From CAVSRC01 sp963785065 (GTDB lineage Bacteria; Pseudomonadota; Alphaproteobacteria; Rhizobiales; Kaistiaceae): a stretch of 64,000 nucleotides of DNA. Where the stretch lies: NCBI GenBank assembly GCA_963785065.1, contig CAWATX010000002.1:1364001-1428000 (forward strand), read 5' to 3'. The translations under genes were made by a program, and so were the position numbers. The notes under the pieces were generated by a model. It was not told where the DNA came from. It saw nothing but the letters and a program-made list of their open reading frames with translations, and searched no databases. Numbering within the stretch: position 1 is the stretch's first letter; each line of letters begins with the position of its first letter. Below, piece after piece: positions 8,419 to 16,859 of the stretch.

Positions 8419-9645
8419 CTACTGATGGATGGCGAGGTTGTTTGACCCCGCTCCCGTCTGACTGAAACTCGCTGTATTGCCGCTGCTGTTCTGAAGAATG
8501 GCGACCTCGTTGGACGAGGAGGCGGACGTATCGCCAACCGTTCCGTCGATCGTATTGCCCGAGCCGATCTGGCTGAAAGCGAACAGGTTCTCGTTGCCGG
8601 TAACGGTGTAGGAGATGTTGTTGCCGGCCCCGGTCTGGATGACCTCGCTTTCGCTGAGACCCCCGCTGGTGGCGAGGGAGTTCGCAACTCCGAGCGCGGT
8701 GAAACTTCCCGCGGTGCCGTTGTTGCCGACGTTGCCGCTGCCGCCATTGTCGTTGCCGGCAAAGGTCAGGTTGGCGTGATTGCCGTCGCCGCCGGTCTGG
8801 CTCACCAGCCCGATATAGTTGCGGGAGCCGTATTGATTGATCGCCACGGTGGAGTCCGAGACACCAAGGACGTCCGTCCCCTGCACCACCTTGCGTACGG
8901 CGTTATCGACGCCGTCCGAGCCGTTACCGGCCGCGCCGGACTGGTTGATGGTGATGGTGGTGCCATTGCTCGGGGTGCCGGTGCCATACTGGTCAATGGA
9001 GAAGATCTTGTTGTGCCGGCCGACCTGATTGACGGTCACGCCCAGGCCGGAGCCTTCCTGGATGATGCCCCCTGCCAGTCCGTTGGCGTTCGGCCTGCCA
9101 ATGCCGTTGTTCGCGCCGGGGCCGGTATGGAGGTCCGTCTGAAGGATCTCGATGGTATTGGCGTTCGCGGCGACGCCACCGGTGTTGGTCTGGTTCACGG
9201 ACACGACCGAGTTGGCGCCGTAGGCGTTGCCATCGGTCTTCTGCGTGATGGTCAGCATGTTCTGCTGCGAGGTGGCGCCGGCAGCACCGGTCTGCTGCAC
9301 CTCATAAACCGCATTCTGATTCTTGGACTGGTCGATCGTGATGGAGTTCCGGTCGCCGTTCTGGTCGACACCGAGCCCCTTGTTGCTGCCGCTGTTCCAA
9401 TGGGTGCCCACCTTGTTCTCGTCGCCGGACTGGGTGATGGCGAGACTGTTGTTGTCGCCGGTCTGCTTCATGGAGTCTGAAGCGATACCGGCCTGATTGC
9501 CGACAACCGCGGCGCTGTCCTGGCCGGTCGAAGCGGAGTTACCGTTGCCCAGCTGGTCGAGATAAGTCTCGTTGCTGCCCGCATAGGCGACGCCGGTCGC
9601 TGCCAGCAGTGCGAGGGCAGTTCCGAGGACGAGTGTCTTCTTCAT
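8419..9645 (-). CDS. Giant curlin-repeat amyloid subunit (408 aa), first gene of the curlin run
   Basis: Secreted curlin-type protein. The signal peptide ends GVAYA, then GSNETYLDQLGNGNSA. Roughly twenty QxGxxN-like strands can be counted by eye (KQTGDNNSLAITQ, TQSGDENKV, DQNGDRNSITIDQ, SQIGSGNTIDG). The shared C-terminal module is present (GLSESEVIQTGAGN, ENLFAFSQIGSGN, NEVAILQNSSGN, FSQTGAGSNN). GGGAG precedes the ATG at a proper distance. It is the promoter-proximal gene of the run, so its leader (9646 onward) should hold the promoter. Being first and followed by a hairpin, it may be the most abundant subunit; that is inference. Confidence 0.92.
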   Translation of the reverse strand: MKKTLVLGTALALLAATGVAYAGSNETYLDQLGNGNSASTGQDSAAVVGNQAGIASDSMKQTGDNNSLAITQSGDENKVGTHWNSGSNKGLGVDQNGDRNSITIDQSKNQNAVYEVQQTGAAGATSQQNMLTITQKTDGNAYGANSVVSVNQTNTGGVAANANTIEILQTDLHTGPGANNGIGRPNANGLAGGIIQEGSGLGVTVNQVGRHNKIFSIDQYGTGTPSNGTTITINQSGAAGNGSDGVDNAVRKVVQGTDVLGVSDSTVAINQYGSRNYIGLVSQTGGDGNHANLTFAGNDNGGSGNVGNNGTAGSFTALGVANSLATSGGLSESEVIQTGAGNNISYTVTGNENLFAFSQIGSGNTIDGTVGDTSASSSNEVAILQNSSGNTASFSQTGAGSNNLAIHQ

Positions 9646-10839
9646 GTCGATTGCTCCCTCAACAGGCGGGCGCGCGGCCAGCCGGAAATCACCTGTCTGA
9701 CGTGTCGGGCTGTCGCGGAAACGAGGTGCGGCGCCCTTCCCTGCACATGCCGACCTTTTGCAGGCCGTTGCCGTCGCCGCCGCCGCGCGCAGACGGAGAA
9801 TTTCAATGGGACTCCCCGACCGGGAGAGCCGCTATGGCCTCATTCCGGCCAGACACCGCTGGCCGATTTCAACGGGAACGCCGGCGCCTGAAGCGCTCAG
9901 CTTTCCAAACAAGTTCGCCGGATGAAGACGGGAGAGACCGAATGAAGATCGATGGGACGCGAGCCAAGGTGCCCAGGCCATTGCCGCCATCACATGTGCC
10001 GCCGTCGCATGCCCGATCGCACAAGACAGACGACCGCCCATCATTTGTCCCCCCGGCTCTCCAGATCACCCTGCGAAATAGACACACTTCCCCCATTGGC
10101 CGTCTGGCTTCCTCCGCCAGACAAGCGTTTGTCATTCGTCGGAATTTTCGGATTTACGGATCGCCCGCCGAGGCGGTGAACGATCACATCATTTGGTCAC
10201 TGTCATCCGCTTCGGACTTCGCGCCATGGTTGTCTTTGCTGCAGTGCACATGGGCGAACCCCGATTTCACACCTCACAATCCCGTCTTTGGTGTCTAAAT
10301 TGTTAAACGCAACGCAAATTCGAGTCAACTATCAACTGTATGTTAATCTTTTTTGCAGCCATCAATAGTTAATTGCTACCGGAGATACACGGCCCGGGCA
10401 TCGGAACCACTCAACGGATGGTGTGACACCAACAATTGATTTGATTTCTTTTTTGCGCTCACCGGCGACTTTGAGTGCGACAGGTGATTCGCTTGAGCGG
10501 TTGGCGGGCGAAGTTGATTTTCCGGTTTTCAGCGATTCGCTGATTGCGGCGTTGCCCCTGAGGCAAGAGCGGTAGGCCGCCGCGATAGGCCCTGATAGCG
10601 AAATCCGGCTTGATGGCCCCTACCACAGGACCGTTTCGCTCTCCCGCAGGCGAGGTTGATCGGCGCCGCATGAGCTCCGCGATCGTCGACATTGCGTCAG
10701 GGCCGTAGTCAGACCCGGAATCCACCTTGGCCAAGCCGCCAGGCGGTCTCAAGTGCAGGCTCGGACCGCTCGATACGCTGTGGGCGAAGTGCCGGAGACA
10801 GGCGGCATCATCGCCCCATATACGGCCCCGCGGCGACGC
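9646..10839. other. 1.2-kb intergenic region upstream of the curlin genes, no supportable gene
   Basis: Short open frames exist here on both strands (for example 9609-10298 plus, 10459-10752 minus). None has a convincing ribosome-binding site together with family-like composition, and I recognise no product. In particular I see no CsgD- or other LuxR-type regulator and no csgE. The region contains the leader of the curlin run at its left and an AT-rich block at 10295-10460. Confidence 0.6.
10295..10460. promoter_or_regulatory. AT-rich block, candidate regulatory region of the curli locus
   Basis: In an otherwise GC-rich neighbourhood this block is strikingly AT-rich, with runs such as TAAATTGTTAAACG, CAACTATCAACTG, TGTTAATCTTTTTTG and CAATAGTTAATTG. 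It lies between the curlin run (minus strand, starts at 9645) and the SH3/csgF/csgG side. Such blocks are typical binding targets for nucleoid-associated or MucR/Ros-type silencers in alphaproteobacteria. No defined operator is assigned; this is a composition-based call. Confidence 0.4.
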
Positions 10840-11658
10840 TCATTGTTTGGGGCATTGATTGGCGAAGGTCACCACGGCCCATTTGCCCTGCCGCAAGGCA
10901 AGTTTTCTGAGCCAGCCGACGCGATCCTTGAACTTGGCGCGGCACCAGACGCCGTCGGCCGTATCGACGCAGGCATCGGTAACGATGCACGTATTGGCGG
11001 GGACGACGCCGACGACCGCGGCATCGTCGCGCGCTTGGTCGCGGGCCGACAGGTTGACGAGAACGTTGACGCGCGCGCCCGACCCGTCGGCGGGAACTGC
11101 CGGCTTGGTCAGTTGGCTGTCGTCGGCGCAGGTGGCGGTGAAGCCCAGATAGTAGCAACCGCTCGCCTTGCGCGCCGCTTCGAGCTGATCCATGAGGCCC
11201 TTGTCACCGACGCGGTCGAGCACGATCGGCGCGCCCAGTGCGCTGTCACCGCTCACCCGGTGCTGATTGCCGCCGAGCACGACGGCCGGCGCATCGCCGG
11301 CGAGCAGCAGCAGATGCTGGTTGTCGATCTTCCAGCCCGTCAGTTCGCCAAGCTCGAGCCCGCACGAGGTCACCTTGAGCGCATGGTGGTCGCCCTCCGT
11401 GGCGGTCTGCAGGTCGATCTGGCAGCGCTTGCCGCCGACCGCATAGAGGCTGTCAAAGACCTGCCATTGGCCCGCAAAGGCCTTGACGAACGCGGCTTCG
11501 TCCTGGGCCACCGCAGGCCTCTGCACGACGAAGATCAGCACAGCAACCGCCACAAGGGCGGCAGACAACCTGGTTTTCAACCTGCTCTCGCTTTCCGATT
11601 GGGCAACCACATACGTGCTGCAACGGCCCCGAACCGCAATCCTTTGGTGCATCGTCAC
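10840..11658 (-). CDS. Secreted protein with AprI/Inh-like inhibitor domain and C-terminal SH3-like domain
   Basis: Hydrophobic signal sequence (LSAALVAVAVLIFVV, ending near AVAQ), then a ~100-residue domain starting FAGQWQVFDS with two Cys (GGKRCQIDL, VTSCGLEL). This has the layout of AprI/Inh outer-membrane lipocalin-like protease inhibitors (GxW near the start, disulphide). The C-terminal part (ACVDTADGVWCRA to NQCPKQ) is SH3-like. A TTG at 11580, preceded by GAGAGCAGG and directly before the signal peptide, may be the true start; the longer frame begins with GTG at 11658. Its last 48 residues are duplicated at 1707-1853. It lies inside the curli locus, so a role in protecting or anchoring extracellular fibres is possible but unproven. 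Confidence 0.75.
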   Translation of the reverse strand: MTMHQRIAVRGRCSTYVVAQSESESRLKTRLSAALVAVAVLIFVVQRPAVAQDEAAFVKAFAGQWQVFDSLYAVGGKRCQIDLQTATEGDHHALKVTSCGLELGELTGWKIDNQHLLLLAGDAPAVVLGGNQHRVSGDSALGAPIVLDRVGDKGLMDQLEAARKASGCYYLGFTATCADDSQLTKPAVPADGSGARVNVLVNLSARDQARDDAAVVGVVPANTCIVTDACVDTADGVWCRAKFKDRVGWLRKLALRQGKWAVVTFANQCPKQ

Positions 11659-11980
11659 CGTGGATCTCGCCAGAAGTCAAGCAGGCCGGCAGCGTGAGCG
11701 CCACCATCACTGGCGTGGCGGGCGGAACGTCGCGGAGGACCAGCAGCTTGGAGCCGGATCGGGCACTTACGCAAAACGTGTAGGGCCGGCGATGCTTGGC
11801 GGCTCTCACACGAGCCCTTGGCGGCCTCACCGCTGATCAAGTGTTGCGTTTTTGTCGCGCGGTCCAGGCAAACGTCGTTGGTCCACTGTCGCAATGGATT
11901 TCCCAGCGGTAAATGTGCAACTTTGGCGTGGGGCGTAAATCGGGTATTTTTAGCGTAGGACGCGAATCGGGGGTTCGAGA

Positions 11981-12445
11981 GTGATCAGACATTCCGCATT
12001 GCTCGCGGCGCTGGTTTGTTTTGTTGGCGTTGCGGGCGCTTCGGCGGGCGAGTTGGTCTACACGCCGATCAATCCCTCTTTCGGGGGAAATCCGCTCAAC
12101 TCCTCTCATTTGCTCGGCTTGGCCAACGCGCAGCGCAACGCCACCGCCAGCGATGCGAACAGCAGCGGCACCACCGGCGGCGGCGGCACCGGCGGGACCC
12201 CGACAACCGGCGAGACGAACGCCCAGCTTTTCGTTCAGCAATTGCAGGGCCGTCTGCTGTCGGCGCTGGCCAGCCAGGTCACCGACGCGATCTTCGGGGC
12301 GAACCCGCAGGACTCCGGCACGGTCCAATTCGGCGACACCACCGTGTCATTCGAACGCACGCTCGATTCCATCCGCCTGACGATCACCGATCCGACGGGC
12401 GTCACCCAGATCGTCGTGCCGCAACTGGTTACGTCGAACCCCTGA
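11981..12445 (+). CDS. csgF: Curli production assembly/transport component CsgF
   Basis: A 154-residue secreted protein. After the signal peptide (ends GASAGE) comes LVYTPINPSFGGNPLNSSHLL, the hallmark N-terminal CsgF motif that binds inside the CsgG channel. A Gly/Thr linker (TTGGGGTGGTP) and a C-terminal domain (FVQQLQGRLLSALASQV, then FGDTTVSFER and ITDPTGVTQIVVPQL) follow. CsgF sits at the cell surface, extends the CsgG pore and couples secretion to nucleation. The start is GTG with GGGGG nearby upstream. csgG begins 61 bp downstream, so the two are probably one transcript, diverging from the SH3 gene. Confidence 0.93.
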   Translation: MIRHSALLAALVCFVGVAGASAGELVYTPINPSFGGNPLNSSHLLGLANAQRNATASDANSSGTTGGGGTGGTPTTGETNAQLFVQQLQGRLLSALASQVTDAIFGANPQDSGTVQFGDTTVSFERTLDSIRLTITDPTGVTQIVVPQLVTSNP

Positions 12446-12506
12446 AGAGGGTTCGCGTTCGACAAACAGTGGCTCCGCTCCAGGAGCCCGACAGGGAAGT
12501 GGGAGA

Positions 12507-13532
12507 ATGAGAGTGCAGGCTGGCAGGCGCCACTTCGTCCGCAACGGCATCGTCGCCGTGGCCGCGCTTATTCTCGCCGGCTGTCAGACGCATCTGAAGT
12601 CGGCCGAGGCGGTGGTGACGCCGTTGACAAAACAGGGCCGTGTTCTGCTGACCCTACCGCCTCCGGAGCAGCGGATCGTCGTTGCGGTGTACGACTTCCC
12701 GGACATGACCGGCCAATACAAGGAGAGCACGAACGTCCAGCTGTTGTCGCGCGCCGTGACGCAGGGCGGTGCCCCCATGTTGATCGAGGCGCTGCAGGAC
12801 GCCGGCAATCGCCACTGGTTCGAGGTGCTCGACCGGTCGCGGCTGAACGACGTTCTGAAGGAGCGTCAGATCGTCACCGAAATGCGCCGCATCTACCGCG
12901 ACGAGACCCAGGTGTCGGCCAGCGTGCTGCCGCCAATGTCCCACGCCGCGATAATTATCGAGGGCGGCATCGTCGGCTACGACAGCAACACCCACACCGG
13001 CGGCATCGGCGCGAAGTATCTTGGCATTGGCGCCGATTTGAAATGGCAGCAGGACACCGTGACCGTCACGCTTCGGGCGGTCTCTACCTACACGAGCGAG
13101 GTCCTTGCGAGCGTAACCGTTCAGAAGACCATCGGCTCGGTCGCCCTGCAGGGCAATGTCTTCCGCTATGTGACGCTGGACAGCATCCTGGAGGGGGAAG
13201 CCGGGGTTACATCGAACGAGCCACGACAGATCGCAACGCGCCAGGCAATTGAGAAAGCTGTGACTTCGCTCATTGTTGCGGGCGCCGAACTCAAAATCTG
13301 GGATTTTGCCGACCCGATCGCTGGCGCACGATATATTGCTGGTTTCCGAGCGGAAAAATACGGCTTCAGCTTGGCCTCTTCGGGCCAAGTCTTGGAGGCA
13401 CCGTCGACGGTGAACCCGACGAAGGTCGTGGAAACAGTGCCCTTGGCACCGAAGCGGAGGCCGCCGCCGCCGCCGGCGGTCAGCCAGGCGCCAACGCCAC
13501 CGCCGCCAAAGCCCGGTGAACTGCTGCAGTAA
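12507..13532 (+). CDS. csgG: Curli secretion channel CsgG (outer-membrane lipoprotein)
   Basis: A 341-residue lipoprotein with lipobox LILAGC and the CsgG core: RIVVAVYDFPDMTGQYK, SRAVTQGGAPMLIEAL, FEVLDRSRLNDVLKERQI, IIEGGIVGYDSNTHTGG and GADLKWQQDTVTVTLR. CsgG forms a nonameric outer-membrane pore exporting unfolded curlins. The C-terminus is longer than in E. coli CsgG (277 aa including signal) and ends in a Pro-rich tail (PPPPPAVSQAPTPPPP). That tail could lie in the periplasm and contact peptidoglycan or other parts; this is inference. Downstream it converges on dnaE2. Confidence 0.95.
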   Translation: MRVQAGRRHFVRNGIVAVAALILAGCQTHLKSAEAVVTPLTKQGRVLLTLPPPEQRIVVAVYDFPDMTGQYKESTNVQLLSRAVTQGGAPMLIEALQDAGNRHWFEVLDRSRLNDVLKERQIVTEMRRIYRDETQVSASVLPPMSHAAIIIEGGIVGYDSNTHTGGIGAKYLGIGADLKWQQDTVTVTLRAVSTYTSEVLASVTVQKTIGSVALQGNVFRYVTLDSILEGEAGVTSNEPRQIATRQAIEKAVTSLIVAGAELKIWDFADPIAGARYIAGFRAEKYGFSLASSGQVLEAPSTVNPTKVVETVPLAPKRRPPPPPAVSQAPTPPPPKPGELLQ

Positions 13533-13589
13533 TCTTGGAAGCGCCGGCCGGTCGCCGAACCTGCTTTCGTTGCGGCAGCGCCCATGGCG

Positions 13590-16500
13590 CTAATGAAAAT
13601 CCCGCGACTTCGGCATGACGCGCACAGTGCGCGGGTGGCCATGGGGGCGTGGATAGGTCGGGTGCACCGCTTCGTCGGCGCGCGACAGCGCCGGCGCGGC
13701 GACAGGCCCGTCCGACAGGCGGCCAAGCTCGGCCGTGCGGTCGTGGATGACCGTCGTCATCAGATGGATGACGCCCTCCGGGCTCTTTTGCACGCGCCCC
13801 TCGATGAGAGCGAGCCGCGCGCCCATCACCTGGCGGCGATAGCGGGCGAAGTCGCGCGCCCAGATGAGCGCATTGGCGATTCCCGTCTCGTCCTCCAGCG
13901 TCATGAAGACGGCGTTGCCCTTGCCCGGCCGCTGGCGGACGAGCACGACGCCGGCCACCTTCGCCCGCGCCCCATCGGGAATCGCGGATAGACCGGCGCA
14001 GGTCGACACCCCCTCGCTGCGGAAGAGGTCGCGCAGGAAGCGCATGGGGTGCGCCTTCAGCGACAGGCGCAGCGTCTGGTAATCGGCGACCACGTGCTCG
14101 CCAAGCGCCATCGCCGGCAGCGCCACGTCGGGTTCCTGCGCGAGTTCTGCCGAATCGGCGGCGGCGAAGAGCGGCAGCGGCGAATCGTCGGGGAGCCGCC
14201 GCACCGCCCACAGAGCGCCGCGCCGGTCGAGGCCGAGCGAGCGGAAGCCGTCGGCGTCGGCGGCGAGCTTCAGCGCCCGGTGCGGCAGGCGGGCGCGCCG
14301 CCACAGCGTCTCGACGCTGTCATAGCCGGCGCCACGCAGTGCGGTGAGCGCCCCCGCCCAGTCCTCATGAAAGCCGTCGACCTGGCGGAAGCCCAGACGC
14401 AGCGCCAGCGTGCCGTCTTCCCGCTCCTCCAGCGTGTTGTCCCACTGGCTGAAATTGACGTCGACGGCGCGCACATCGACGCCATGCTCGCGCGCGTCGC
14501 GCACGATCTGCGCCGGGGCATAAAAGCCCATCGGCTGGGAATTGAGCAGGGCACAGGCGAAGACCGCCGGGTGGTGGCATTTGATCCAGGCCGAGACATA
14601 GACCAGCTTGGCGAAGGAGGCGGCGTGGCTCTCGGGGAAGCCGTATTCGCCGAAACCCTTGATCTGGGCGAAGCAGCGCGCGGCGAAGTCGCGCGTGTAG
14701 CCGCGGCGCACCATGCCCTCGACCATCTTCGCCTCGAAGGTGTGGATCGTGCCGGTATGGCGGAAGGTCGCCATGGCGCGGCGCAGCCCGTTCGCCTCCT
14801 CCGGGGTGAACTTCGCCGCCACCATGGCGATCTTCATCACCTGCTCCTGGAAGAGCGGCACGCCCAGCGTCTTGCCCAGCACCTGGCTGAGCTCGTTCGC
14901 CGGCCCGTGCTCGGGCAGCGGCGAGGGATAGTGCACCGCCTCGCGCCCCTCGCGGCGGCGCAGATAGGGGTGCACCATGTTGCCCTGGATCGGCCCCGGC
15001 CGGACGATCGCCACCTCGATGACGAGATCGTAGAAGGCCTTCGGCTTGAGCCGCGGCAGCATCGACATCTGCGCCCGCGATTCCACCTGGAACACGCCGA
15101 TCGAATCGGCCTTGCCCAGCATGGCGTAGACCGCTTCGTCCTCCTTGGGCACGCTGGCAAGGCTGTGCTCGATGCCTGAATGAGCGTGGAGCAGCTCGAA
15201 CGCCTTGCGGATGCAGGTCAGCATGCCGAGACCGAGCACATCGACCTTCATCAGGCCGAGCGCGTCGAGATCGTCCTTGTCCCATTCGACGAAGGTGCGC
15301 TCGTCCATCGCCGCGTTGCCGATCGGCACCGTCTCGTCCAGCCGGCCGCGCGACAGCACGAAACCGCCGACATGCTGGGAGAGGTGGCGCGGGCTGCCGA
15401 GCAGTTGGTTGGCGAGGTCGATGACCCGGCGGATGACGGGGTTCTTCGGGTCGAGGCCGGCCTCGCTGATCTGCTTGTCGGCGATCTCGCTGCCCCAGCT
15501 CCCCCAGTTGGTGGCCGCCAGCCGCGCCGTCACGTCCTCGGTCAGGCCCATCGCCTTGCCGACCTCGCGGATGGCGCTTCGCGGCCGGTAGGTGATGACC
15601 GTGGCGGCGATGCCGGCGCGCGCGCGGCCGTAGCGTTCGTAGATGTGCTGGATGACCTCCTCGCGCCGCTCGTGCTCGAAATCGATGTCGATGTCGGGCG
15701 GCTCCTGCCGCTCGGTCGAGATGAAGCGGGCGAACAGCAGGTCGCTCTCGGCCGGGTCGACGGCGGTGATGCCGAGCACGTAGCAGACCGCCGAATTGGC
15801 GGCCGAGCCGCGTCCCTGGCAGAGGATGCCCTGGTCCTCGGCATAGCGCACGATGTCGTGGGTGGTGAGGAAATAGGGCGCATAGTTGAGCTGGGCGATG
15901 AGTGCCAGCTCGTCCTTGAGTAGCTTGACGACCTTGTCCGGCACGCCGTTCGGATAGCGCCACGGCGCCCGCCGCCAGGTGAGTTCCTCCAGCCAGCCCT
16001 GCGGCGTCCAGCCCGGCGGCACCGGCTCCTCCGGATATTCGTAGCGCAGCTCGCCGAGGGAGAAGTCGATGCGGTCGAGCAGGTATCCCGTCTCGACGAT
16101 CGCCTCCGGCGCGTCGGCGAAGAGCCGCGCCATCTCCGCCGGCGTCTTCAGGTGGCGTTCGGCATTGGCCTCGAGCGTGCGGCCGGCGGTCTCGATGGTC
16201 AGTCCTTCGCGGATGCAGGTGACCACGTCCTGCAGCGCCCGCTGACTGGCGTCGTGATAGAGCACGTCGTTGACGGCAATGAGCGGGATGCCGGTATCGG
16301 TCGCCAGCGCGTGCAGCCCGGCGAGCCGCCGGCGGTCGTCGCCGCGTCGGTGCATGGCGGCGGCCAGCCACACCGCTCCCGGCGCCGCTTCGCGCAAGCG
16401 CGTCAGCAGGGTTGCCAGCCCGTCCGTCCGCTTCTCCGGCATGACGATGAGAAGGAGATCGCCGGCGTGGTCGACAAGGTCGCCGCGTTCGAGGAAGCAT

Positions 16501-16859
16501 TCGCCCTTGGGCGCGCGGCGGTTGCCGGTGGTCAGCAGACGGCAGAGGCGGCCCCAGCCGGCGCGGTTCTCGGGGTAGGCGAGAATGTCGGGCGTGCCGT
16601 CGGTGAAGACGAGCCGCGCCCCGACGGCAAGCTTGAAGGGCAGGGTGGCGTCCTGCTCGCCATGCGCTTTGCGAAAGGCCGTCTTCGCTTCCTCCAGTGC
16701 GCTGTGGGCGCGCACCACCCCGGCGACCGTGTTGCGGTCGGCGATGCCGATGCCGGCATGGCCGAGGGCGAGCGCGCGGGCGACCAGGTCGCGCGCGTGT
16801 GCGGCGCCGCGCAGGAAGGAGAAGTTGGTGGTCACGGCCAGTTCGGCATAGCGGGTCAT
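13590..16859 (-). CDS. dnaE2: Error-prone DNA polymerase DnaE2 (ImuC)
   Basis: A 1089-residue C-family polymerase. N-terminal PHP-like domain (ELAVTTNFSFLRGAAHA), palm with PDIDIDFEHERREEVIQ and FQVESRAQMSMLPRLKP, finger motif IVRPGPIQGNMVHPYLRRR, helix-hairpin-helix, and a C-terminal OB fold (AKVAGVVLVRQRPGKG). This is the translesion polymerase of the ImuA-ImuB-DnaE2 mutasome, used after SOS induction. The ATG at 16859 (MTRYAEL) overlaps the TGA of imuB (ATGA), which fixes the start and indicates translational coupling; the longer upstream frame is spurious. Confidence 0.97.
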   Translation of the reverse strand: MTRYAELAVTTNFSFLRGAAHARDLVARALALGHAGIGIADRNTVAGVVRAHSALEEAKTAFRKAHGEQDATLPFKLAVGARLVFTDGTPDILAYPENRAGWGRLCRLLTTGNRRAPKGECFLERGDLVDHAGDLLLIVMPEKRTDGLATLLTRLREAAPGAVWLAAAMHRRGDDRRRLAGLHALATDTGIPLIAVNDVLYHDASQRALQDVVTCIREGLTIETAGRTLEANAERHLKTPAEMARLFADAPEAIVETGYLLDRIDFSLGELRYEYPEEPVPPGWTPQGWLEELTWRRAPWRYPNGVPDKVVKLLKDELALIAQLNYAPYFLTTHDIVRYAEDQGILCQGRGSAANSAVCYVLGITAVDPAESDLLFARFISTERQEPPDIDIDFEHERREEVIQHIYERYGRARAGIAATVITYRPRSAIREVGKAMGLTEDVTARLAATNWGSWGSEIADKQISEAGLDPKNPVIRRVIDLANQLLGSPRHLSQHVGGFVLSRGRLDETVPIGNAAMDERTFVEWDKDDLDALGLMKVDVLGLGMLTCIRKAFELLHAHSGIEHSLASVPKEDEAVYAMLGKADSIGVFQVESRAQMSMLPRLKPKAFYDLVIEVAIVRPGPIQGNMVHPYLRRREGREAVHYPSPLPEHGPANELSQVLGKTLGVPLFQEQVMKIAMVAAKFTPEEANGLRRAMATFRHTGTIHTFEAKMVEGMVRRGYTRDFAARCFAQIKGFGEYGFPESHAASFAKLVYVSAWIKCHHPAVFACALLNSQPMGFYAPAQIVRDAREHGVDVRAVDVNFSQWDNTLEEREDGTLALRLGFRQVDGFHEDWAGALTALRGAGYDSVETLWRRARLPHRALKLAADADGFRSLGLDRRGALWAVRRLPDDSPLPLFAAADSAELAQEPDVALPAMALGEHVVADYQTLRLSLKAHPMRFLRDLFRSEGVSTCAGLSAIPDGARAKVAGVVLVRQRPGKGNAVFMTLEDETGIANALIWARDFARYRRQVMGARLALIEGRVQKSPEGVIHLMTTVIHDRTAELGRLSDGPVAAPALSRADEAVHPTYPRPHGHPRTVRVMPKSRDFH

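Noticed and set aside
2307..9645. Short repeated units suggestive of a CRISPR array or tandem satellite
   Set aside because: The repetition is at the protein level (QxGxxN strands), codons vary, spacing is not constant and there are no cas genes.
10459..10752. 97-codon minus-strand frame near the curli regulatory region
   Set aside because: No ribosome-binding site and Arg-rich end typical of non-coding GC-rich DNA; no family recognised.
14049..15179. 376-codon plus-strand frame opposite dnaE2
   Set aside because: Shadow of a conserved polymerase; no start context or domain.
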